NCBI RefSeq assembly: GCF_014490555.1
Contig: NZ_CP061032.1
Span: 1,612,001 to 1,676,000 of the forward strand
From: Corynebacterium lujinxingii
GTDB lineage: Bacteria; Actinomycetota; Actinomycetes; Mycobacteriales; Mycobacteriaceae
Reading direction: 5' to 3'
Length of the DNA stretch: 64,000 nt
Shown: piece after piece, positions 46,010 to 54,155 of the stretch
How the letters are laid out: every line of letters begins with the position of its first letter
Numbering within the stretch: position 1 is the first letter of the stretch
The notes under the pieces: model-generated
Told to the model about the DNA's origin: nothing
The model's input: only the letters and a program-made list of their open reading frames with translations
Databases searched by the model: none
Position numbers and translations under genes: made by a program

Positions 46010-46527
46010 CGCTTAGTCAGCCCAAGCCGCGGGGTGAAACTTGCCGGGTGGCGGCGCTGGGCGGCGGCGTCGGCGATCGCGAGGCGCCACTTCGGGTCGG
46101 TCACGGGCATCTGCGAGATGGGAAACCAGCCGACGTCGGTGTTTTCGTCGTCGCCAAGCGAGGGCTCGGTGTCGTCGATGAGCTCGCAGCGGATCTGCAC
46201 CGTCATGTAGGAGGCTTGATCGCCGTTGTCGTGCATGACCGGGCCGTGGGAGCCGACGCCAAGCAGCGCCGCGGGCTCGGTACGCAGGCCGGTCTCCTCG
46301 TGCACCTCGCGCACCGCGGCGACGTGCGGGTCCTCTCCCGGATCCGCGATTCCGGTCACGGGCGTCCACTCGCCGTTGTCGGCGCGGCGCACGAGCAGCA
46401 CCTCCGGCACTGCCCAATCGGAGGTGTCTGCGGAGTCGCGCAGCACCACGGCGCACACGGCCGGCACCCACATTAGGTCGGTGCCGATCTTCTTGCGGGT
46501 TTCCACGATGAACTCGGGGATAGGCAT
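46006..46527 (-). CDS. Nudix hydrolase
   Basis: A 173-residue Nudix protein. The Nudix box is complete: GIADPGEDPHVAAVREVHEETGL, read in two parts as GX5E then REVHEETG, with the metal-binding glutamates. The N-terminal PEFIVETRKKIGTDLMWVPA resembles actinobacterial Nudix proteins of unknown substrate. ATG 46527 is 7 nt after TACACT (46540-46535), a leaderless arrangement that shares two bases with the divergent -10 box. It is coupled to the GH25 gene. Confidence 0.87.
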   Translation of the reverse strand: MPIPEFIVETRKKIGTDLMWVPAVCAVVLRDSADTSDWAVPEVLLVRRADNGEWTPVTGIADPGEDPHVAAVREVHEETGLRTEPAALLGVGSHGPVMHDNGDQASYMTVQIRCELIDDTEPSLGDDENTDVGWFPISQMPVTDPKWRLAIADAAAQRRHPASFTPRLGLTKR

Positions 46528-46534
46528 GGCAGCG

Positions 46535-46544
46535 AGTGTACAAT
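46535..46544. promoter_or_regulatory. Overlapping divergent -10 boxes
   Basis: AGTGTACAAT reads TACAAT (46539-46544) rightward, 10 nt before ATG 46555, and TACACT (46540-46535) leftward, 7 nt before the Nudix ATG. As at 3198-3207, the two hexamers share a central TA, so firing in one direction should exclude the other. Confidence 0.55.
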
Positions 46545-46554
46545 CCGATTCGTT

Positions 46555-47319
46555 ATGAGCACCGTGGCAACCGAATCACCGCAGGACACACACACCTTTG
46601 TACAGCGTGTGCCCAGACCATTATTCGTTGCGGTGTACGGGACGCTCCTGGTCCTCACGGTGGTGGGCGCGGTGTTCGCCGTCCGCTACACGGCGGACGC
46701 GGAAAGCACGCCCGAGGAACTTCCGCAGCCGGCGCGCCCCTTTAACCCGGCGCCGGCGGACCCTGCAAATGTGGCGGCGAGTGTGCGCCCGCACCTGATC
46801 GAAAATCTCCAGGTTGGCACGACCAAAACGGGCGTGATGGCCCGAGGCGACATCACGGAGCAGGCGGTGGCGGACCCGACCGAGTTCGCGGGCCACGTCT
46901 CCCGCCTGCTGGAGCAAAACTGCCTGGACACGCTCACCCTGACCACCCCGGACGGCATGCGCCTGAACTTCTGGGGCTTTTGCTTTGCGACGATCCCCGA
47001 GCAGACCATCTACGACTTCGTCCGTTTCGCCGCCACAGAGGAGGCGGATGCGGTGTCCTTTGCCAAGTTCCCGGCGCAGAAGGGTGTGCAGTACGCCAAA
47101 CTCACCTGGATGGACGCCGACAGCACCGGCAAGGACCCGAGGGCACTGAAGCGGACGTGGAACCGTCTGCAGCGCCCGGAGGAGATCGACCGGCTGACGT
47201 TCTACGGCTACTACCCCGACGAGGTCGTCGCCATGACCAACGACGCGGTAGACGGCAAGAAAACCGAGTCCTCCCCCGCCGGCGAGGCGTTCAACGAGAA
47301 GTGGGGCCTTAAGCGCTAA
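46555..47319 (+). CDS. Single-pass membrane protein of unknown function
   Basis: A 254-residue protein. A short cytoplasmic N-terminus leads to one transmembrane helix (LFVAVYGTLLVLTVVGAVFA, about residues 23-43), an Ala/Pro linker and an extracytoplasmic domain of about 190 residues with two Cys (QNCLDTLTL, WGFCFATIP) that could form a disulfide. I do not recognise the family. It is divergent from the Nudix gene and its TAA directly abuts the stop of the convergent serine protease, so the secreted domains of the two proteins might act together, which is inference. Confidence 0.75.
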   Translation: MSTVATESPQDTHTFVQRVPRPLFVAVYGTLLVLTVVGAVFAVRYTADAESTPEELPQPARPFNPAPADPANVAASVRPHLIENLQVGTTKTGVMARGDITEQAVADPTEFAGHVSRLLEQNCLDTLTLTTPDGMRLNFWGFCFATIPEQTIYDFVRFAATEEADAVSFAKFPAQKGVQYAKLTWMDADSTGKDPRALKRTWNRLQRPEEIDRLTFYGYYPDEVVAMTNDAVDGKKTESSPAGEAFNEKWGLKR

Positions 47320-48357
47320 CTACCAGCGCTGCGGCACCAGGTCGGCGTCCGGCACGACGCGGTTGATCACGGTCATGACCTGCTCGATGTTGGAGTAGCT
47401 CATCAGGAGCGGGTCGTCCATCCCCTCGAAGCACTCCTCCCCCGCGCGGCCCGCTTCGGTGCCGGAGACCACGCCGACGACGGTGGCGCGGCCGTTGATC
47501 TCCGTGAACACGGGCCCGCCGGAGTCGCCCGAGGCGGCGCAGACGGACGCGATGTCGCCCTCGGTCTGCGCCTCGGCGTCGCCGTCAAGGTTCACAATCT
47601 GCACGCGTTGCGTGGCGACAAACTCCCCACACGTGTACCCCGTCGTCGCACCTGTTTTGCACACGCGCTCCAAGTCGTGCGGATGGTTGGCAATGCCGGT
47701 CGGGATCGGCTTGCCGATGACATCCATGGTGCGCTCGCGGTCCGTGATCTCAACGATGCCAATATCGATGCCTTTAGTGGCCTCGTCTGCGTCGCCGTAC
47801 ATGCCTGAGTAGATGAATTTACCCACCTCACGGGTGTAGTCGTAGGCGGTCGCAGCATTCGTGGGCCACACCAGATCGCCCGTGCGTCCGCAGTGGCCGG
47901 CGGTCACGGCGTAGGCGCGGCCGTTGGCGCCGGTAAACGAAAACGCCGACGTGCACGACTGGGCGGTGAAGTGCTCGCCCGGCGACGGGTAGTGGTCCGT
48001 GGACTGGATCTTCGTCCCCGGCGCCCACGGTGCGAACGCGGGCACGAGCACGTTCGATTCGCCCTCCGCCGCGGGTGGGGCGTCCTTCGGGGTTTGCACC
48101 TGCTCGAGTGCCTCGCGCTCCTCCACCGTCGCTGTCGGCACCTGGCTGGCGTTAAGCCCTAGCCACACCACAACAGCGACGAGCGCAAGCGTGGCGACGA
48201 TGACCGTAATCCAGCCACCTGTTTGCAACCCCGTGCGCTTGCGCGGCGCGGGCTGCGGTTGGGGCACCGGCTGCATCTCCGGGAACTGCCACTGTTGGCC
48301 GTCCACCGGCTGGTAGCGGCGCGCGGAATCGCCACCGCTGTAGTCGGGAAAGGTCAA
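47320..48357 (-). CDS. Membrane-anchored trypsin-like serine protease (S1)
   Basis: A 345-residue protein with a Pro/Gln-rich cytoplasmic head, one transmembrane helix (WITVIVATLALVAVVVWLGL) and an outer S1 protease domain. The catalytic triad is in place: His in AVTAGHCG, Asp in GIDIGIVEI and Ser in ASGDSGGPVF, with paired cysteines. TTG 48357 is the only start that includes the anchor; TAAGGT (48369-48364) lies 6 nt upstream and includes the stop codon of the preceding small gene. The N-terminal QPVPQPQPAPRKR linker is typical of corynebacterial surface proteins. Confidence 0.85.
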   Translation of the reverse strand: MTFPDYSGGDSARRYQPVDGQQWQFPEMQPVPQPQPAPRKRTGLQTGGWITVIVATLALVAVVVWLGLNASQVPTATVEEREALEQVQTPKDAPPAAEGESNVLVPAFAPWAPGTKIQSTDHYPSPGEHFTAQSCTSAFSFTGANGRAYAVTAGHCGRTGDLVWPTNAATAYDYTREVGKFIYSGMYGDADEATKGIDIGIVEITDRERTMDVIGKPIPTGIANHPHDLERVCKTGATTGYTCGEFVATQRVQIVNLDGDAEAQTEGDIASVCAASGDSGGPVFTEINGRATVVGVVSGTEAGRAGEECFEGMDDPLLMSYSNIEQVMTVINRVVPDADLVPQRW

Positions 48358-48366
48358 GCGGGGACC

Positions 48367-48495
48367 TTACTCGGCGGTTTCGTCGGCGTCGTCGTCTTTG
48401 GCTTGTTCCTCAGCCTGGATCTTTAAGTCGCGCAGGAACTTCTCCGGGTCGAACTCGGTGTAGTGCTCCGGGCCTGCGAACTGCTCTTGTGCCAT
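48367..48495 (-). CDS. 42-residue acidic small protein downstream of thrC
   Basis: A complete short frame: ATG 48495, preceded by AAAGGA at a good distance, to TAA 48367. It encodes MAQEQFAGPEHYTEFDPEKF and continues with LRDLKIQAEEQAKDDDADE; the chain is strongly acidic, with an amphipathic helix likely in the middle and a disordered tail. It lies 15 bp after thrC in the same direction, so it is probably on the same mRNA. I do not recognise it. Good ribosome site, coding-like composition and gene fit argue that it is real. Confidence 0.72.
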   Translation of the reverse strand: MAQEQFAGPEHYTEFDPEKFLRDLKIQAEEQAKDDDADETAE

Positions 48496-48510
48496 CGGGG
48501 GTGTCCTTTC

Positions 48511-49950
48511 CTACACGTCGGTGCGGTCGATCGCATCGGCGATGAATGCTTTGACTGTATCGGCATCGTTGGGCAGATCCACAACGTGGCGCTCGGCATC
48601 CATAATCGTTGCAAAGCGCTCCGGCACCTCCGGCTCGCGGCCCGTGGCCTCCCTGATCGTCTCTGCGAACTTCACCGGCAGCGCGGTTTCCAGCACCACG
48701 ATCGGCGTGTCCACCTCGTCCGCGAATTGCTGAGCGACGAACACCCCATCCGCCGTATGCGGATCCACCAGCACGCCGTACTCGTCGTCGATCTGCTTGA
48801 TCGTGTCCACTCGGTCAGCGTGGGTGGAGGTGCCGGAGGCGAAACCGAAGTCGTGGGTGATGTGGTGCAGCGTGTCGTCGTCAAGCGAAAAGCCCCCGTG
48901 TTTGACCTGGGTGCCGAACAGGTCACGGGTGCGGTCGGCATCGCGGCCTAACGCGTCGAAAATCATGCGCTCGAAGTTGGACGCCTTGGAAATGTCCATC
49001 GACGGCGACGACGTCGCGTGCGTGTCGGCGGCCCCGCGCGGGCGGTAGTCGCCGGTGGTGAAGAACTCGTGGAGGACATCGTTCTCGTTCGTCGCCACGA
49101 TGAGGCGGTCGATCGGCAGTCCCATCTGCTTCGCGATGTGCCCTGCGCACACGTTGCCGAAATTGCCGGTGGGCACGCAGAACGAAATACGCTGGTCGTT
49201 CGTTTCGGTGACCTTGAGGTAGGTGGCGACGTAGTACACCACCTGCGCGAGCAGGCGCGCGAAGTTGATGGAGTTGACCGCACCAATCGAGTACTTCGAC
49301 TTGAACGCTGCGTCCGCGCTGACCTCCTTGACCACGTCCTGGCAGTCGTCGAACACGCCGTCGAGCGCAATGTTGAAAATGTTCGGGTCATCCAGGCCAA
49401 ACATCTGCGCCTGCTGGAATGGGGTCATGCGCCCGGCCGGGGTGAGCATGAACACGCGGATGTTGTCGCGACCACGCATCGCGTACTCCGCCGACGACCC
49501 GGTATCGCCGGAGGTGGCGCCCAAGATGTTGATCTCCTCGCCGCGGCGACCGAGCTCGTATTCAAACAGCTCGCCGAGCAACTGCATCGCCATGTCCTTG
49601 AACGCGGCGGTTGGGCCCTCGGAGAGGTGCCCGATGTGTAGGTCGTCGTTCAACCGGGTGACCGGGACGATCTCCTCGCTCGCGAACACCGGGGTACGGT
49701 AAGCCCGCTTGGCGATCTCCTCGAGGTCCCTTTCCGGGATGTCGTCAACGAACAGTTTCAACACCTCGGCGGCAAGGGCGGCGTAACCGTCGTTGGCTAA
49801 TAGGGTGCGCCACTCGTTGAGAAGCTCCGGCGTAATCGACGGGTACACCGCCGGCATGAACAGGCCGCCGTCCGGGCTTAGGCCGGTGAGCAGGATGTCT
49901 GTGAAGGAGCGTGCCTTCGCCGTTGCGTCGCGCGTCGAGATGTAATCCAC
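48511..49950 (-). CDS. thrC: Threonine synthase
   Basis: A 479-residue PLP enzyme that converts O-phosphohomoserine to threonine. The N-terminal DYISTRDATAKARSFTDILL, the PLP lysine in GPTAAFKDMAMQLLGE, ILGATSGDTGSSAEYA and CVPTGNFGNVCAGH are characteristic of the long thrC type. GTG 49950 lies 7 nt after TAGACT (49963-49958), consistent with leaderless transcription. A small acidic protein gene follows it; the threonine exporter thrE lies 10 kb away. Confidence 0.96.
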   Translation of the reverse strand: MDYISTRDATAKARSFTDILLTGLSPDGGLFMPAVYPSITPELLNEWRTLLANDGYAALAAEVLKLFVDDIPERDLEEIAKRAYRTPVFASEEIVPVTRLNDDLHIGHLSEGPTAAFKDMAMQLLGELFEYELGRRGEEINILGATSGDTGSSAEYAMRGRDNIRVFMLTPAGRMTPFQQAQMFGLDDPNIFNIALDGVFDDCQDVVKEVSADAAFKSKYSIGAVNSINFARLLAQVVYYVATYLKVTETNDQRISFCVPTGNFGNVCAGHIAKQMGLPIDRLIVATNENDVLHEFFTTGDYRPRGAADTHATSSPSMDISKASNFERMIFDALGRDADRTRDLFGTQVKHGGFSLDDDTLHHITHDFGFASGTSTHADRVDTIKQIDDEYGVLVDPHTADGVFVAQQFADEVDTPIVVLETALPVKFAETIREATGREPEVPERFATIMDAERHVVDLPNDADTVKAFIADAIDRTDV

Positions 49951-50032
49951 CCCGTGAAGTCTACGTCATCGCCTCCGCGACCCGGCCGGATCGCGCAGAA
50001 TCCATTCGTATGCATATCACCGTTTCGAGCCC

Positions 50033-50302
50033 CTAGCGCCGCGGCGGTTCCTGGCGACCGGTGAGGATATCCACCACGGAGCGGATCGCGGCGTCGCCAA
50101 GCGGCGGCACCGTGCGCTCCTTCTGCTGCTCAGGCGCACTCGCCCGGCGCGGAGTGGTCGGCTCGACGCTAATGCCGAGCGTCGCGTCGTCCAGATCGAG
50201 CTTCGTCGAGGGGTCGACGCCGGCGACGCGGGCGGCGTCGACAAGTGCAACCAGATCCGCAAACGTTGCGTCGTTGAGGTCGATAGTCATGTTCACAGCC
50301 AT
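50033..50302 (-). CDS. Small conserved protein of unknown function
   Basis: About 89 residues from ATG 50302, where TATGCT (50315-50310) ends 7 nt upstream. The N-terminal half, IDLNDATFADLVALVDAARV, is predicted amphipathic; the C-terminus is basic and Pro-rich with DAAIRSVVDILTGRQEPPRR. ATG 50290 is a shorter alternative. No family is recognised. It is divergent from the Q-tailed membrane protein gene at 50413, with a C10 tract between them. Confidence 0.65.
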   Translation of the reverse strand: MAVNMTIDLNDATFADLVALVDAARVAGVDPSTKLDLDDATLGISVEPTTPRRASAPEQQKERTVPPLGDAAIRSVVDILTGRQEPPRR

Positions 50303-50339
50303 GTGCACGAGCATATTGCTTATCGACGACCCCACGCCG

Positions 50340-50349
50340 CCCCCCCCCC
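50340..50349 (+). repeat. Homopolymer of ten C residues
   Basis: A run of ten C, followed by A, CCCC and A, lies between the divergent starts at 50302 and 50413, 10-15 bp before TACCAT. Such tracts are slippage-prone and could change promoter spacing; they are also prone to sequencing error. Confidence 0.6.
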
Positions 50350-50412
50350 ACCCCACCGCGACTTGTACCATTCAGGATTCGTCCAGGCGTCAATCAACTT
50401 CAGGGGCATGAC

Positions 50413-51150
50413 ATGACACAACCCAATCCGCACTCCGGCTCGTCAACATGGACCGGCAACACGAACGGCCCTGCTCAGCAGCAGCCGAACTGGCAGCCGC
50501 CCGCTGGTCAGTGGGGGCAGCCGGCGCCGCAGCAATCCCTTGGTGCTTCGCTTAGCCGGGTAAACAGGAACTTCTGGGTGTTCCTGGCTGCGACTGTCGC
50601 GACGTTTGTGACCGCTTTCCTACCCGTTGTAGTTGGCAGCAGCAGCGAAGGCTTCGGGCTGCTGTCAACGAGTTTCAATTGGTGGGGCCAGATGAGCGTC
50701 TCCGCCCCTGTCGGAAGCGATCTGCTGGACGCGCTGCTGGAAGAGGAAATGCCGGGCGAGTACTACGATTTCCGCACCGTCGTCATCGCTGCCACCGTCT
50801 TCGTCATCGCGTTGCAGGCCTTGGCCACATTCTTTGCGTACAAAGAGAAGCAAAGGACTGGCGCGATCATCGGCATCGTCATTTTCCTGCTGCAGTTGCT
50901 CTACTCAGTGGCAGTCCTGGTAGCAATGTTCAACACCGCTGTGCCGGGCGCGCGGATCTCCCCCGGTGCCGGCCTCTGGCTGTGGATCATCATCGCGGTG
51001 GTGGGCCTCGTTATGTCGATCCGGATGCTATCCAAGCGCAACGGAAACCAGCAGCCCCCACAGACCTGGGGCGGCCCGCAGGCGCCGCAGCCGAACCAGC
51101 CCAATAACTGGGGACAGCCGGGCTACCAGTGGGGCCAGCCGGGGAACTAG
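50413..51150 (+). CDS. Membrane protein with Gln/Pro-rich tails (paralogue of 41628-42503)
   Basis: A 245-residue protein starting ATG 50413 after AGGGG. A polar Q/N/P head (PAQQQPNWQPPAGQWGQPAP) precedes four transmembrane helices, with FNWWGQMSV in the first outer loop corresponding to VNWWGKVSA in the paralogue at 41628, and a short Q/P/W/G tail (PNQPNNWGQPGYQWGQPGN). Function is unknown. Its TAG shares a CTAG with the glnE stop. One member of the family lies next to glnA and this one next to glnE. Confidence 0.76.
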   Translation: MTQPNPHSGSSTWTGNTNGPAQQQPNWQPPAGQWGQPAPQQSLGASLSRVNRNFWVFLAATVATFVTAFLPVVVGSSSEGFGLLSTSFNWWGQMSVSAPVGSDLLDALLEEEMPGEYYDFRTVVIAATVFVIALQALATFFAYKEKQRTGAIIGIVIFLLQLLYSVAVLVAMFNTAVPGARISPGAGLWLWIIIAVVGLVMSIRMLSKRNGNQQPPQTWGGPQAPQPNQPNNWGQPGYQWGQPGN

Positions 51151-54100
51151 TCGAACTCCAGCGACTGCTCCTCGCCCCAGAACACCTGCTCCACCACGCG
51201 GTGGGCTCGCCGGGTGATGCGCAGGTAGTCCTCGAGGAAGTCCTGCTGGTCGTCGGGGTCGTATCCGGCGGAGCCTGCGACCTGCGCGAGTTGGGGTCCC
51301 GGCGCGGGGAGTTGGTCTTCGCGTTTGCCGGTGACCAGCACGATGGCGTTGCGGGCGCGGGTGGCGGTGAGCCAGGCAGTGCGCAGCTCCTTCGCCTGAG
51401 ATGCGGATACGAGTGCCGGGTCGTCGAGGTCGATGAGGAAATCGAGCGCGTCGAGCGCCGACGGGGTGCGCAGTTCCTCGTGGTGGTGGGCGTACGCCAT
51501 GGTGATGAGTTGGACGGTCCATTCGACGTCGGCAAGCGCGCCGCGCCCGAGTTTCGTATGCGTAGCACGGTCGGCGCCGCGGGGTAGGCGCTCGTTGTCC
51601 ACGCGGGCTTTGATGCGGCGGATTTCGCGGATATCTGCGGGTTTCGCGCCGCCGGCCGGGTAGCGGAACTCGTCGATCGCCTCCAAGAATGCCTCGCCTA
51701 CCCCGCGGTCGCCGGCGACGACGGTGGCGCGCAGCAGCGCCTGGCGCTCCCACACTTCGCCCCACTCGCGGTAATAACGCTCGTAGGAGGCCACGCTTCT
51801 CACCACTGGCCCGGAGCGGCCTTCGGGACGCAGGCCGAGGTCGACTTCCAGCGGCGGATCGCCCGACGGTTTGGACAGACGCCGGCGCATCTGGTCGATG
51901 ATCTTCGCGGCCCACGCGATGGCTTCGGCCTCGTCGGTACCGTCAGCAGGCTCAGCGACGATCATCACGTCCGCGTCCGAGCCGTAGCCCAACTCCGCTC
52001 CCCCGAGCCGGCCCATCCCGATCACGGCGATGCGCGCCGGGGGCGTATCGCTTGCCGACGACTCCAGGTCCGCAACCACCTCCGCCCGAAGCGCCGCCTC
52101 GAGCACCGCCTCCCAGACGTACGTCAATTCCAGGCAGACTTCACGCACGTCCATCAGGCCGAGAAGATCGGCGGCGGCGATGCGGGCGAGTTCGGCTCGT
52201 CGCAACGAACGCGCCACAGACACAGCCTTGTCGGGGTCGGACTGGTGGCGCTTCGCCGACGCGACGATCGCCTTGTGTACCTGGTCCGGCGCAGCCTCCA
52301 GCAGGCGCGGCCCGCTGGAGCCGTCGCCAAGCAGTTTCACCACTTCGGGGGCAGAAATGATGAGGTCGGAGGCGTACGGCGAGGTGCCCAGGATATGCAT
52401 GAGGCGCTGGGAGGCCACGCCTTCGTCGCGAAGCATGCGCAAAAACCAGCTGCGGTCCACCGCCGCGTCTGAGAGTTTGCGGTAGTTGAGCAGCCCCTGG
52501 TCGGGATCGGCGGTGTCGGCGAGCCAGTGCATAAGGCTCGGCAGCATGATTGCCTGCAGTTTCGCCTTGCGTGAGGTGCCTTTGACCATGGCGGACAGGT
52601 GGTCGAAGGCGCGCGCCGGGTGGCGGTAGCCAAGCGCAGCGAGCTGCGCTTTGACGGCGTCGGCGGACAGGTTCGCCTCACCCACGGTGAGGTCTGCAAC
52701 CGCGTCGAGCAGCGGCCGGTAGAACAGGCGCTCGTGCAGGTCGGCGACGTCGCGGCGCACGCGTTTGAGTTCGCGGTGCAGCGCCTCGGGTGCGGTGCCG
52801 CGCGGGCCTGCGGAAAACCCAGCGGCGCGGGCGAGCCAGCGGTTGCGTGGCTCGTCGTCCGCCTCGGGCAATTGGTGGGTGCGCTTGAAGCGCTGCAGTT
52901 GCAGGCGGTGCTCCAGCAGGCGCAAAAACTCATAGGCGCCGGTGAGCACCTTGGCGTCCTCGCGGCCGACGTAGCCGCCCTTCGCAAGTACCGCGAGGGC
53001 TTCGAGGGTGTTTTGGGCGCGCAGGGTGTCGTCGATACGCCCGTGCACGAGTTGGAGGAGCTGGACTGCGAATTCGACGTCCCGAAGCCCACCGGGGCCG
53101 AGTTTGAGTTCGCGGTCGCGCACGTCAGCGGGCACGTTTTCCAGCACGCGCCGGCGCATGGCCTGGACGTCCTCGACAAAGGAATCGCGTTGCGAGGCCT
53201 CCCACACCATCGGTGCGAGTTTCTCCGAATACGCACGCCCCAGCTCCATCGTCCCGGTCATCGGCCGGGCCTTGAGCAGCGCCTGGAACTCCCAGGTCTC
53301 GGCCCACTTGTTGTAGTAGGTCACGTGCGAATCCAGGGTGCGCACCAGCGCGCCGGAGGTGCCCTCGGGGCGCAGGTTCGCATCGACGTCGAAGAAGCAG
53401 GCCGAGCCGATGCGCATCATCTCGCTGGCGGCGCGGGTGATCTTGGCGGTGGCGGGCTCGGCGACGAAGACGACATCCACGTCCGAGATGTAGTTCAACT
53501 CCCCCGCGCCACACTTGCCCATCGCGATGACGGCCAACTCGGCGTCGAATTCGTCGTCACCGTAAACGTCGCGCATGGCTACGGCAAGCGCTGCGGTCAG
53601 TGCGGCGTCGGCCAGGTCGGTGAGCCTATCCGTGGTGTACGCGTACGTCATCGGCTCGCCCTCGCCGAAGCCTTTCACGGCGGCGAAGGTGCCGGCAAGA
53701 TCCGCGGCGGCGACCTGCATCACCAGGTTGCGGTGCGCGGTGCGAAGCGCTTGCTTGGAGACGACCACCTCACCCTCGCTCGCCCGATACAGCCCCGGCT
53801 CGTCCGCGTCGACGCCGACTGCGGCGAGCATGGTGCGAAACATAGCGGGCCGATCGGGGATGTCGTCGCAAAGCAACCGCCACTGCTCGGGGTTGGCGAT
53901 GAGGTGGTCGGAAAGTGCCGTGGAGCCGCCGAGCAGCGCGAAGAAACGGGTGCGGAAGACGGGGTTTGCTGTCAGTTCGTCGAGCAGCGGCGCCCAGGAA
54001 TCCAGCGCGTCGTGGAGGCGGTAGGCGTTGTTCAGCGCCAAATCCGGGTCAGCGGCGCCCGCGAGCGTGTAGGCGAGCTCCTCAGTGTCGAAGCCGAGCT

Positions 54101-54155
54101 CGGCCAGATCGTCGGCGGCGCGTGGGCTGGTCAGGCCAAGTTTTGCGGGTTTCAC
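51147..54155 (-). CDS. glnE: Glutamine synthetase adenylyltransferase/deadenylase
   Basis: A 1002-residue bifunctional enzyme that adds and removes AMP on glutamine synthetase. Two nucleotidyltransferase domains are visible, each with the G[GS]...D.D pattern: AVIAMGKCGAGELNYISDVD (N-terminal, deadenylylating half) and AVIGMGRLGGAELGYGSDAD (C-terminal, adenylylating half), with regulatory helices between. GTG 54155 overlaps the glnA2 stop by one base (TAGTG), so translation is coupled. It shares a CTAG with the convergent gene at its 3' end. The target Tyr is present in GlnA at 40110-41546. Confidence 0.96.
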   Translation of the reverse strand: MKPAKLGLTSPRAADDLAELGFDTEELAYTLAGAADPDLALNNAYRLHDALDSWAPLLDELTANPVFRTRFFALLGGSTALSDHLIANPEQWRLLCDDIPDRPAMFRTMLAAVGVDADEPGLYRASEGEVVVSKQALRTAHRNLVMQVAAADLAGTFAAVKGFGEGEPMTYAYTTDRLTDLADAALTAALAVAMRDVYGDDEFDAELAVIAMGKCGAGELNYISDVDVVFVAEPATAKITRAASEMMRIGSACFFDVDANLRPEGTSGALVRTLDSHVTYYNKWAETWEFQALLKARPMTGTMELGRAYSEKLAPMVWEASQRDSFVEDVQAMRRRVLENVPADVRDRELKLGPGGLRDVEFAVQLLQLVHGRIDDTLRAQNTLEALAVLAKGGYVGREDAKVLTGAYEFLRLLEHRLQLQRFKRTHQLPEADDEPRNRWLARAAGFSAGPRGTAPEALHRELKRVRRDVADLHERLFYRPLLDAVADLTVGEANLSADAVKAQLAALGYRHPARAFDHLSAMVKGTSRKAKLQAIMLPSLMHWLADTADPDQGLLNYRKLSDAAVDRSWFLRMLRDEGVASQRLMHILGTSPYASDLIISAPEVVKLLGDGSSGPRLLEAAPDQVHKAIVASAKRHQSDPDKAVSVARSLRRAELARIAAADLLGLMDVREVCLELTYVWEAVLEAALRAEVVADLESSASDTPPARIAVIGMGRLGGAELGYGSDADVMIVAEPADGTDEAEAIAWAAKIIDQMRRRLSKPSGDPPLEVDLGLRPEGRSGPVVRSVASYERYYREWGEVWERQALLRATVVAGDRGVGEAFLEAIDEFRYPAGGAKPADIREIRRIKARVDNERLPRGADRATHTKLGRGALADVEWTVQLITMAYAHHHEELRTPSALDALDFLIDLDDPALVSASQAKELRTAWLTATRARNAIVLVTGKREDQLPAPGPQLAQVAGSAGYDPDDQQDFLEDYLRITRRAHRVVEQVFWGEEQSLEFD

